From Macrostomum hystrix (taxonomy: Eukaryota > Platyhelminthes > Macrostomidae), in NCBI GenBank assembly GCA_950097015.1, contig CATNEN010000005.1, forward strand, positions 5,757,501 through 5,821,500: a stretch of DNA of 64,000 nt, read 5' to 3'. The position numbers and the translations under genes were made by a program. The notes under the pieces are model-generated. The model was not told the DNA's origin. It made no database searches and saw only the letters and a program-made list of their open reading frames with translations. Below are positions 56,245-64,000 of this stretch, piece by piece. The stretch's first letter is position 1. Each line of letters opens with the position of its first letter.

Positions 56245-57654
56245 TCATAATCTACAGTCCAGGCTATATTGCAACACGGAGTGCCATATCTTGTGCCAGT
56301 GTACGTCAATGACTGTGCTACCCTCTGAGATCAGGAAAATATGGTCCACGATCGACTCAGAGGCGAGGCTGGGAATCAAAGTTGTGAATCCGTGACCCCT
56401 TCTGAACTTACTTGCTGGAACACCCACCGAAGCGGCCAAGGTCCCTGTGACGTGAACATCGTCAATCCAAAAGAATTGTTTAAAAAATGAGCACAAGTAC
56501 ATGTCCGGGATGCTTATGGCGTGCAAAATGTATGCGAATCCTTCGCAGTATGTGGGATAAAACGTGCCTGAGAATTCCTGCCAGGACACTATCCACTTTG
56601 ACTTAGAACCCTTGGATGGTCGAAAAGGCTTCGAGCGCTGTGTTGCTGAGCAGTACAGTCCTGCAGGATTCACCCTGCTCAGGAATGTGGCCAGATGAGC
56701 CACGTCCGTGAACGTGTCGTCGTCGACCTTGACGAGGTACCGCGCCGACCGGCAGTGCCTCAGGAGCCACTCGTACACACCCAGGTGCTTGATGGTCAAG
56801 TTCCTGTAGTTCTCGGTGAAGCCCAGCTGCACAATGTCTCCGAAGCGGTCGCTCTCTGCTCCGATCCGAGCCCGCAGCTGAGCTCCAGTCGCTCCGGACT
56901 CGTCCGAGTCTCCCGACGCTGGCAGGCCGAGGAAGAACGCCACCTCGATGCGGAACTGGCCGATGTACCGGAGCGAGCCCCACGTCCTACGGATGGTCGC
57001 TCGTCGGGCGAGGTTCTTCGCGTTGCTGTGCACCGCTACCAAGGCCAGCAGCTCGCCAGAGCACAGGTGCTCAGCGCTGCGCACAAAGTCGTAAGACTGC
57101 ACGTAGCGCAGCGTCGGTGTCTGGCCTCCGCACTTGCTCGCCGCGACTCCCAACTGCTCCTCCGTGACTGCCGATCCCAGCCACTTCAGCTTGGACCGCA
57201 TCTGAGCGTACAAGCTGGGGCTGCTCGCTGCCTGGATTCGCTCCATCAGAGTTCTCGGTTTCGGCCCAGGTGAATCCTTTGCTGGTTTCAGTTTCGTTAC
57301 ATCTTCAAGTGGATTTTCTATGACAAAATCATTCGCTTGCACAAATTGTTTCTTTTCTTTGATGCGAATTTCAATCTTCGTTGATATCGGATTTTCTAAA
57401 GTCTTGTTTCTCATATAAGTGACTTTTGTTGAAGCTGTCGGATGAGTGGGTTTCGTGTCCCGTCCGGTTGCGGTCGGTGTTTGACGGCCACCTGCAGTTT
57501 GTCGAACAGCGACTGTCAGGAGCAGAAGCGCCAGCAGAAGCAGCACCCAGCAGCACTGCTTGAAGCAAATCTGCAGCATCCTGACCCAGAAGATTAGGAC
57601 TCGCGTTGTTTTGCTCGCAAATAGTTGTCTTGTCTTCCGACTACATGTATTCAT
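56245..57654 (-). CDS. GT31 beta-1,3-galactosyltransferase-like protein 1, intronless
   Basis: 469 aa from an ATG at 57654; a second ATG (MLQICFKQCC) is at residue 26. A single N-terminal hydrophobic segment (about residues 33-50, WVLLLLALLLLTVAV) marks a type II Golgi membrane protein, followed by a stem. The catalytic domain has LLALVAVHSNAKNLARRATI and RRTWGS (about 200-218), ENYRNLTIKHLGVYEWLL, the metal-binding DxD as KVDDDTF (about 310), YPTYCEGFAYIL, and WIDDVHVTG in place of the family's EDVYVG. This places it in GT31 (beta-3-galactosyl/N-acetylglucosaminyltransferases), acting on glycoprotein or glycolipid chains in the Golgi; the acceptor is unknown. Residues of about 134-319 are encoded by DNA almost identical to the neighbouring paralogue, while the ends differ strongly. 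Confidence 0.88.
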   Translation of the reverse strand: MNTCSRKTRQLFASKTTRVLIFWVRMLQICFKQCCWVLLLLALLLLTVAVRQTAGGRQTPTATGRDTKPTHPTASTKVTYMRNKTLENPISTKIEIRIKEKKQFVQANDFVIENPLEDVTKLKPAKDSPGPKPRTLMERIQAASSPSLYAQMRSKLKWLGSAVTEEQLGVAASKCGGQTPTLRYVQSYDFVRSAEHLCSGELLALVAVHSNAKNLARRATIRRTWGSLRYIGQFRIEVAFFLGLPASGDSDESGATGAQLRARIGAESDRFGDIVQLGFTENYRNLTIKHLGVYEWLLRHCRSARYLVKVDDDTFTDVAHLATFLSRVNPAGLYCSATQRSKPFRPSKGSKSKWIVSWQEFSGTFYPTYCEGFAYILHAISIPDMYLCSFFKQFFWIDDVHVTGTLAASVGVPASKFRRGHGFTTLIPSLASESIVDHIFLISEGSTVIDVHWHKIWHSVLQYSLDCRL

Positions 57655-58540
57655 GAAGCACTGCGAAGAGGTGTGCTCAGACTTTAAAAAACTCGACTTT
57701 TATGAGTCAGAGCAATTTATGAAAAATTCATTGCGCTAGAAGCTGATTGTACGACTATAAAAGATTCTCAGAGTACAGTGTCCCCAGCCTATCTAGATCA
57801 GCAGTTTTGACACTACATTGTGCATTGCCTATTGTGCTGTTTTACCACCCACTCACTGTATTTGTTCATAGCATATGAATTCTAAGGCATTTACGGTTAA
57901 TGCTAGACTGGAAAAACTGAAGGAAATTTCGAGTAGACTAGAAACATGTGCGATGTTATTCTTTTTCAAAGGTGTCACTGGTGGTGAAACTTGTCAACAG
58001 TTAAAGTTAGAAACGGAGGCTGAAATAATAATTGGTTGAATATATTGTATCACATCTATGCCCCGTTTGCAAACAGCTAGTTCTGTGTAGATCTCAGAGC
58101 CGCAAAGCAAAAAAATAATTATAAATGCTTTTGTCAACAGATATGGCACTCGCATTTGCTTTCTAGTTTTCAGTAGTATAATTTGCATTTTTTCGTCTTT
58201 TTATAGCAAAGAGCATTCAGATATGTTCGTGTACAGGAGGAAAACGGAAGGGTAGGATGTGACAATGGAACAGCAGACAAAAGAAAAGCAGTGTAGCATG
58301 TACTTAACAAGATAATCACACAGAAAAACTGCATTCTGGATTATTTTAAAGTGCACCGGATGTCGCAGTAGTGAATTGTACAGACCAATCTGAAACAACT
58401 ACAAATTACGCATATAATCATAATTATATAATCATAAAAGCATACAAAGCATCAAATTTAGAAAACACTTCAAAAAAGGTTTAGTACTGAAATTCTCGTC
58501 TCTAGATAGGCAAATACTTTATTAGATCAAAGCGACATCG
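57655..58540. promoter_or_regulatory. 5' region of GT31 gene 1 and AT-rich spacer
   Basis: On the minus strand, TCATAAAAGTCG lies about 45 bp upstream of the ATG and a further CTTTTATAGTCG lies near 57755; either could be a weak TATA element. The rest is AT-rich with no gene. Confidence 0.35.
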
Positions 58541-58544
58541 AACA

Positions 58545-58645
58545 CATTTGGGCCAGATGTACAGTCAATGGTACAGCGGCACCTATTCTACCCCATCTGA
58601 TGCTGAAAGCCTGTTACACAGCCATGTGAGATGAAGAACATGGGA
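58545..58645. repeat. Degraded SINE-A fragment
   Basis: GGGCCAGATGTACAGTCAATGGTACAGC matches the SINE-A tail region (GGCCAGATGTGCAGCCAACAGCACAGC) with several changes. A CATCTGATGCTG block follows. Confidence 0.55.
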
Positions 58646-58656
58646 ATCAGCTTAAC

Positions 58657-59240
58657 AGTAGAACAACCATGAAGGGAGGGGCATTCCCCCTGACAATTTT
58701 CGTGCTGCACCCGAACGGAGCAAAGCAAGCACACGAAACTCAAGAACACGGGCCAACTCTTTGTTGCGCATCTTCTGAAACAATAAACAAGTCGCCAGCT
58801 CTTCAGACCGTCAAGATATTCAAATGGTTCTGGCCGTAGGTCGGATTTTCCCCATAAGCGCTAGTGTATTTCCTACACCCCGATACACGAATTCGCACTG
58901 CGCCTCAGTGCGGCCTTGCCAGGTCTTCAAACTTTATAAGCATGTCACCCGAATGTGCCTGCAACATCTCCGTCTTCGGTGGTCACCTACCTTTATCTAG
59001 ACGGATTTGCTGGACCTTCAAGGGCTACAAAAGGTGTAAATAGGCCCCTATGGACAACCTGACGCGAATTTCTCCAATTTCACTGCTCAAGCCAAAGTAT
59101 TAGGCGCAGCTCAACCACAGTACATGATCGTCTAGTCTGTCAACCTATCAGTCACCACCCAACGCTGTTAGCATTCAGGCGATGCCAAAAAAATTTACTG
59201 GGGAGACCCCTTGGTATAAGTACGGGTGGCCTTGTCGTGC
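58657..59240. repeat. Dispersed repeat R, copy 2 (longer)
   Basis: Shares its two ends with 23371-23640 (AACAGTAGAACAACCA at the left; TTAGGCGCAGCTCAACCACA, TCTAGTCTGTCAACC, ACCCCTTGGTATAAG at the right). It has about 300 bp more between them, including a GC-richer stretch. Copy 1 is therefore probably an internal deletion. Confidence 0.7.
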
Positions 59241-59442
59241 AATTATACGCACACGAGGGCTCAACTCCCAAAGCACAGCCAAAGGACGAGAAAGTCAATA
59301 CAGTCGCATAATGCAAGTGTTATTAAAGTTTCCAAATATTAAATATGACCAGAGCAATTTTCTTCAAAAAATCAACATGCTTTCATGACGTTTCAATAGA
59401 GGCATATCAGGAAGCGCATTTTTATAGTGTTTATACTGTCGA

Positions 59443-60813
59443 TCACAGGTTCAAATCTAAACTATAGTGCAGCACCGAAAGCCACAGTTTTCGCCACAAG
59501 ACATCAAAGAAGTCGCCGCTTCGTTCGGTCAGAAAAATGAAGTCCGTGATGGACTCAGAGGCGAGGCTGGGAAGCAGAATTGCAAATCCGTGACCATTGC
59601 GGAATCGAGACACTGGAACACTCATCGAAGTGGCCAGGGTGCCTGTGACGTGAACGTCGTCGATCCAGAAGAATTTCGTGAACAGTGAGCACAGGAACAA
59701 GTCGGCAATGTGATTGGTGGAGACTACATATGCGAATCCTTCACAATAGGTTGGATAAATGCTTTGGGAATATTCTTGCATTGTGACTACCCACTTGACA
59801 TTTTCACCAAGAGGAACTCTATAGGGCCTCGAGCCTTGTGTTGCCGTGCAGTACAGTCCTGTAGGACTCACTAGGCTAAGGTAGGTGGCCAGGTGAGCCA
59901 CGTCCGTGAACGTGTCGTCGTCGACCTTGACGAGGTACCGCGCCGACCGGCAGTGCCTCAGGAGCCACTCGTACACACCCAGGTGCTTGATGGTCAAGTT
60001 CCTGTAGTTCTCGGTGAAGCCCAGCTGCACAATGTCTCCGAAGCGGTCGCTCTCTGCTCCGATCCGAGCCCGCAGCTGAGCTCCAGTCGCTCCGGACTCG
60101 TCCGAGTCTCCCGACGCTGGCAGGCCGAGGAAGAACGCCACCTCGATGCGGAACTGGCCGATGTACCGGAGCGAGCCCCACGTCCTGCGGATGGTCGCTC
60201 GTCGGGCGAGGTTCTTCGCGTTGCTGTGCACCGCTACCAAGGCCAGCAGCTCGCCAGAGCACAGGTGCTCAGCGCTGCGCATAAAGTCGTAAGACTGCAC
60301 GTAGCGCAGCGTCGGTGTCTGGCCTCCGCACTTGCCCGCCGCGACTCCCAACTGCTCCTCCGTGACTGCCGATCCCAGCCACTTCAGCTTGGACCGCATC
60401 TGAGCGTACAGGCTGGGGCTGCTCGCTGCCTGGATTCGCTCCATCAGAGTTGTCGGTCGCGAAGTTGTTTTCGGGCCTGATTTTTGCGAAGTTGTTCTTG
60501 GCTCTGATTTTGAAGTCTCTCCAGCAGACTTTGTGCTTCTATCATCTTGAAGCGGACTTTCGAGCACAAAGTCACTGGGTGCTACCTCTTCGCGCTCGAT
60601 TCTCGAATCGATGACAGCTTTGATAGAATTCTGATTCAATGTATTCGTAGCGGGGCTTTTCATTTCCTGCTCATTCTGTTGATTCTGAGCTGTTCTCGAG
60701 TCATTGAGCCGGACACTGAGTGACAGAATCAGTAGAACAAGAAGAAATGAGCATCGATGGAAGCCAATTGGGACGGTCATTTGCAGCAATTCTTGCAGGC
60801 TAGGCCAGATCAA
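59443..60813 (-). CDS. GT31 beta-1,3-galactosyltransferase-like protein 2, intronless
   Basis: 456 aa from an ATG at 60813; a second ATG lies at residue 12. The N-terminal anchor (FLLVLLILSLSV, about 23-34) and a Ser/Thr/Lys-rich stem (KSEPRTTSQKSGPKTTSRP) precede the same catalytic domain as in gene 1: ARRATIRRTWGS, KVDDDTF, YPTYCEGFAYVV and WIDDVHVTG are all intact. The shared block spans about residues 121-306. Outside it the C-terminal domains are clearly diverged (IPDMYLCSFFKQ versus IADLFLCSLFTK). On the minus strand a TATA-like GTATATAGG lies near 60885, about 70 bp upstream of the ATG. Same inferred role as gene 1, with possibly different acceptor or donor preference due to the diverged C-terminus. 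Confidence 0.88.
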   Translation of the reverse strand: MIWPSLQELLQMTVPIGFHRCSFLLVLLILSLSVRLNDSRTAQNQQNEQEMKSPATNTLNQNSIKAVIDSRIEREEVAPSDFVLESPLQDDRSTKSAGETSKSEPRTTSQKSGPKTTSRPTTLMERIQAASSPSLYAQMRSKLKWLGSAVTEEQLGVAAGKCGGQTPTLRYVQSYDFMRSAEHLCSGELLALVAVHSNAKNLARRATIRRTWGSLRYIGQFRIEVAFFLGLPASGDSDESGATGAQLRARIGAESDRFGDIVQLGFTENYRNLTIKHLGVYEWLLRHCRSARYLVKVDDDTFTDVAHLATYLSLVSPTGLYCTATQGSRPYRVPLGENVKWVVTMQEYSQSIYPTYCEGFAYVVSTNHIADLFLCSLFTKFFWIDDVHVTGTLATSMSVPVSRFRNGHGFAILLPSLASESITDFIFLTERSGDFFDVLWRKLWLSVLHYSLDLNL

Positions 60814-62040
60814 ATTTTGGTTTAGTGAGACCTAATTGAGCAGTTTGTTCATCTTATAAGCACCGAAAACTGTGTGCTCTAAGCCTATATACTTCCTGGC
60901 CTTCTCTGGCAGCATTGTTCGTGCAGGCACATAATTGTTTGCCAGCATAGTTCTTGTCTTTCTTCTCTTGTTTGGCCAAGTTCACAACACAATTGGCGAC
61001 CGAGTGGCAAAGAGTTTAATAGAATACAACCAGATTTCTTAATTGTGCATCTTCTCTTGCTCATGTACTGCTTTGGATTGAGAATTAGTAAGCAAATAAT
61101 GAATGTTTCCATAAGCCTGAGATGTGCGGTGAGATAGAATCTATGAGAGACAATTTCCGCATTGCTTTAAAGACACTCTTTACGGTTCGCCTAGTCCTGT
61201 TTTAATATTAGCTAATTTCGTATACAAACTGGCAAAAGTTTCTATACAAGTTGATAAATTGCTATGATTAGCAATTTAGACTTTCCCACGATGGCATCTC
61301 GAACGAAAATTGAGCAGGAAAAACTAAACTACGAGTATGAGCAATATAAAAATATCTTTATCAATTTTGTCAGGGAATATTTGGTCCGACGTTTCGTCTA
61401 AAAAATTTTTTTATTTACTTGAAGTTTCTGACAATGAAGACATGGACACAGTTTTTTTATTTCACTGATGAAATGCCATATTATTGCAATAGCTTCATAC
61501 CATCTATCTATACGTGAAAAATCCTGTGCATGAATACAAAAAATACAACGATAAGAATGCTACGGATAGTACTTATAGTACTTATGTTGCAAAACTATTC
61601 TTCTTAACATATATTAGCAAACTAAAAATTGAGAAAACATAATTAGTTTTCTTTGAAAGGCCGTTGCCAAATCCTACAATTATACTATGATTATTGTTAT
61701 TGAAATGCGCACTTGAAATAGAAAAATTGAGTGCTGATTTTTGTTTATTTGATTTTGGTAACAAGGCTGAACAATTCGTTAAAAAAAGGCGATAGAAAAT
61801 GAGTAGCATGCATAGGATTAATTTTAGGTGAATAAAATTTGTGAAATTTGAAAACAAAAGCATTAAAACAAAAAATGAAATATTGAAATTAAAAGTGGAA
61901 ATTCAAACAGAGACTGAAATCACTTCGCTCCCGAAAGGAGAATAGCTATTGTGTTTTTGCAAGTTACGATCAAAAATAAGAAAACTAAAACTCAACCTAT
62001 AATCAAGCATTTTAACTATGGGTCTCAGGGCAGTGGCTTT
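60814..62040. other. 5' region of GT31 gene 2 and AT-rich spacer
   Basis: After the promoter region the DNA is AT-rich. A short 36-codon open frame at 61292-61402 (+) (MASRTKIEQEKLNYEYEQYK) is charged and could be a small exon, but nothing links it to a gene. Confidence 0.4.
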
Positions 62041-62514
62041 TTATCTAGCTTTAAGTATGCTTTCTATGAAGTCCACAAAACTTTCTGTTAAGTCTGTGCT
62101 TTCCTGTGTCATTAAATACAAAATTTGTTCATCAGCTGTTAGGCTTTCGAAATTTCGAACAGTACCTGCCACTTTCTCTATGAATTTATTTCTAATTGGA
62201 ACAGGAACGGACCAATCGCATCTAAAGAGAATATGAGTTTCGCTCTCTACCTCGACTCTACATTTTGAACATGCTCTGTTTTCATAGGCGATTTTCGGTC
62301 TTACAGTGCGCAATGTCTCACAGGCCAGTTTGTGGTTTCCTAGACGAAATCGGGACATTATGCGCCTTTGTTCTGGGTTAGAGATTATTGTTAGGTACTT
62401 TTCTCTGGAGAATTCTTTCTTAAACATGTAATAGAAGTGGCTGGGCTTGGCTGATTTTCCCATCCTCTGAGTCCAGTGCCTTCGGAACTCTGACTCAAAG
62501 TTCTCCCTGTGCGT
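62041..62514 (-). mobile_element. Non-LTR retrotransposon (LINE) 3' ORF2 fragment
   Basis: A minus-strand frame of about 157 codons ends in a stop at 62041. It contains RRIMSRFRLGNHKLACETLR, then CSKCRVEVESETHILFRC, a CxxC...H...C zinc-knuckle-like arrangement found after the reverse transcriptase of many LINEs. Upstream residues (ENFESEFRRHWTQRMGK) belong to the same frame. The reverse transcriptase itself is absent, as expected for a fragment. The last stretch is still open, suggesting fairly recent insertion or decay confined to the 5' side. Confidence 0.7.
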
Positions 62515-63640
62515 TTTGGTGGAATTTGTTTTTCTAGTCTTTGTGTTCTGTATCTGCCACCAATTTCGCGATTGTCGCGACTTTCGTCTCTGCCTTCTGT
62601 CCTCTATTCACTCTTTCGTTCTCTGCACTTTTCTTGTTTACATCGTCCAGTTCAATCTAGTTCTTTCTTCCTCGTTATCTCTGCGGCTGATCTCTCATTC
62701 TCTATCCTTTCTTTCTTTCCTCTCTTCTGATTGGTCCGCCGCTCACGTTCTAGCCTCCTCTCATACCCTCAGTCGCGCACTCTTGTTATCGTACCGCCAA
62801 CCTCCTCCAGTCTGTCCAACTTAACCATGTTTAAATATATAGTCCAGGGCACAACGCCCTCTCACACTTACTTCACTTGACTTCGCTACTCTCCATAAGC
62901 TACCTGCAGGCCAGCTTGACAATTCAGCCGGTCTCTCTCAGTTTGCTTAACAGCGATGATAGAGTCTGGTCGGCTCCGAACTGAGGACCAGTATTGAAGG
63001 CCTCTTTTTTTGAATACTATATAATAGTGGTAGTCTTCCTAATTCTGACCGAGCACCAATTGCTGGCAGTGTTTGGACTAACTTGCAGAATCGACTTGCA
63101 CATTCTAAAATTAATTCTCTCTATAAGGTTCCGATCCCGTGTACCCAGTTTCCTGTACCATAAATGTTATATGAAGCGCTGATTCATTGCTGCTGATTTC
63201 TTTACGAGAAGAATAGGATAGCCATTTTTCATTAATTTCTGTGCCATGGTCCATATCCTAATTGAATTCGGTGTTATTGTGCATAGTGGCACCGCATCGC
63301 GCCTGCTGCATTCAACTGCGTAATTTGTTGGTTAAATTCGCAGGTGTGGTTAAAAGCCACTTCATTTTCGGGTCTAGCTGCGCCAGCTAAACACACGCTT
63401 ATCGAGTAGCAGCGAAAGAGAGAGCAGACGGCCAAAAAGCATTGGCAGCCAATAGCAGTTCTTAGCCAATAATAGCAATAATATTTAGCAAGTAGAAGCC
63501 TATATAAGTGCCAACAGCAATTAACGGATTTGGCAATCAAAGCAAGCAAATAATTAAAAAGGCTTATCTGAATGCCTTTCCTCATAGCCGATATTGTCAG
63601 ACACACAGTCGTGGAGCGCCACCTGCAGCACAGGGTTCAA
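62515..63640. other. Spacer, pyrimidine-rich stretch and promoter of the last gene
   Basis: 62560-62830 is rich in CTCTCTTTCT-type pyrimidine tracts on the plus strand and may continue the LINE remnant at low identity. Inverted CCAAT motifs (AGCCAATAGCAG, AGCCAATAATAG) lie at about 63448-63475. Confidence 0.45.
63500..63508 (+). promoter_or_regulatory. TATA box of the last gene
   Basis: CTATATAAG lies about 135 bp upstream of the ATG at 63641 and 30-50 bp downstream of two CCAAT motifs. The spacing is typical of a core promoter. Confidence 0.6.
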
Positions 63641-64000
63641 ATGCCGCAACTGAGCATGAGAAGATGGACCTGGCTGCTGCTGCTGCTGCTGTACCTGGCG
63701 CTCACAGTGCAACTGTCAGTTGGAGGTAGGCAGATCCGTCACGCGACTGTTGCCAACACGCAGCAGACTGCGGTATCAGAAGATCAAGTTCAACAGAAGA
63801 AGCCAGTCCCGGCAAGCAGCAAATCCAGAAGTGCTGATCCTTTACTTTTCGGAGGGGTCGAGGAAGCAGCGACTGCTACTCAAAGACCTACTCAAAGACC
63901 TACTCAAAGACCTACTCAAAGACCTACGATTCCGGAAACAATAATGTCAAAAGAGAAAAAGTCTAAAGCACCGACGAAAACAAACTCCCTGGCAAAACCG
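63641..64000 (+). CDS. Type II membrane or secreted protein, N-terminal part (cut by window end); possible third GT31 gene
   Basis: An ATG at 63641 opens MPQLSMRRWTWLLLLLLYLA; an in-frame ATG is also at residue 6. One hydrophobic segment (about residues 10-25) is followed by a polar, Ser/Thr/Lys-rich region with four exact TQRP repeats (12-bp unit, about 63880-63927). The frame is open at the window edge. The layout of a short N-terminus, anchor and disordered stem, and the position beside two GT31 genes, suggest a third divergently oriented paralogue, but no catalytic motif is inside the window. A secreted protein with a signal peptide is equally possible. Confidence 0.55.
   Translation, partial: MPQLSMRRWTWLLLLLLYLALTVQLSVGGRQIRHATVANTQQTAVSEDQVQQKKPVPASSKSRSADPLLFGGVEEAATATQRPTQRPTQRPTQRPTIPETIMSKEKKSKAPTKTNSLAKP

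Noticed and set aside
56695-57273. 192-195-codon open frames antisense to both GT31 genes, nearly identical to each other
   Set aside because: They mirror the GC-rich converted tract on the opposite strand. Their conservation is explained by the gene-conversion block, and they have no family signature.

Overview
This is nuclear DNA from an invertebrate animal. The genes have short GT-AG introns, metazoan-type families (PHACTR, ATP9, COQ6, Mab-21, B3GALT-like GT31, METTL27-like, TRP-like channel), tRNA-derived SINEs, a decayed mariner and a LINE fragment. The style (compact genes, AT-rich spacers, single-exon orphan 7TM receptor) would suit a free-living flatworm such as Macrostomum, but that is an inference of low certainty. 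The standard genetic code fits every gene read here.

Layout from left to right. 1-1525 (-): 5' part of a TRP/polycystin-like channel, divergent from a short coiled-coil gene (2677-4485, +). 7071-15970 (-): a complete seven-exon PHACTR gene, with a possible alternative myristoylated first exon at 13243-13399. 16353-17819: a 1.47-kb terminal-inverted-repeat element with a 4-bp target duplication. 17.8-23.4 kb: AT-rich, almost gene-free. 23988-25011: mariner pseudogene. 25641-27008 (-): intronless 7TM receptor. 28945-31519 (-): core exons of COQ6. 36052-45486 (-): a complete eleven-exon ATP9-type P4-ATPase. 47504-50848 (-): a complete five-exon Mab-21/cGAS-like protein. 51263-53017 (-): ankyrin-repeat protein. 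54401-55852 (+): four-exon METTL27-like methyltransferase. 56245-57654 and 59443-60813 (-): two intronless GT31 paralogues that share a 557-bp block with only four differences. 62041-62514 (-): LINE 3' fragment. 63641-64000 (+): start of a third gene of similar N-terminal design, cut by the window end.

The most striking property is the intron content. Most introns longer than about 300 bp in the coiled-coil, PHACTR, COQ6 and ATP9 genes carry either a minisatellite with its own private repeat unit (17 to 50 bp, about 9 to 36 copies) or a tRNA-derived SINE. The arrays add up to about 15 percent of the window. Two SINE families recur: SINE-A, with a CCTAGTGGTTAGAGC-type A box, and SINE-B, with a GTGGCAGAGCGGTTAACGC-type A box. 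One 17-bp minisatellite grew directly out of the A-box end of a SINE-A copy.

Exon boundaries were derived by hand from GT/AG sites, reading phase and family resemblance. The genes are independent housekeeping, signalling and glycosylation genes. Only the GT31 group looks like a functional cluster.
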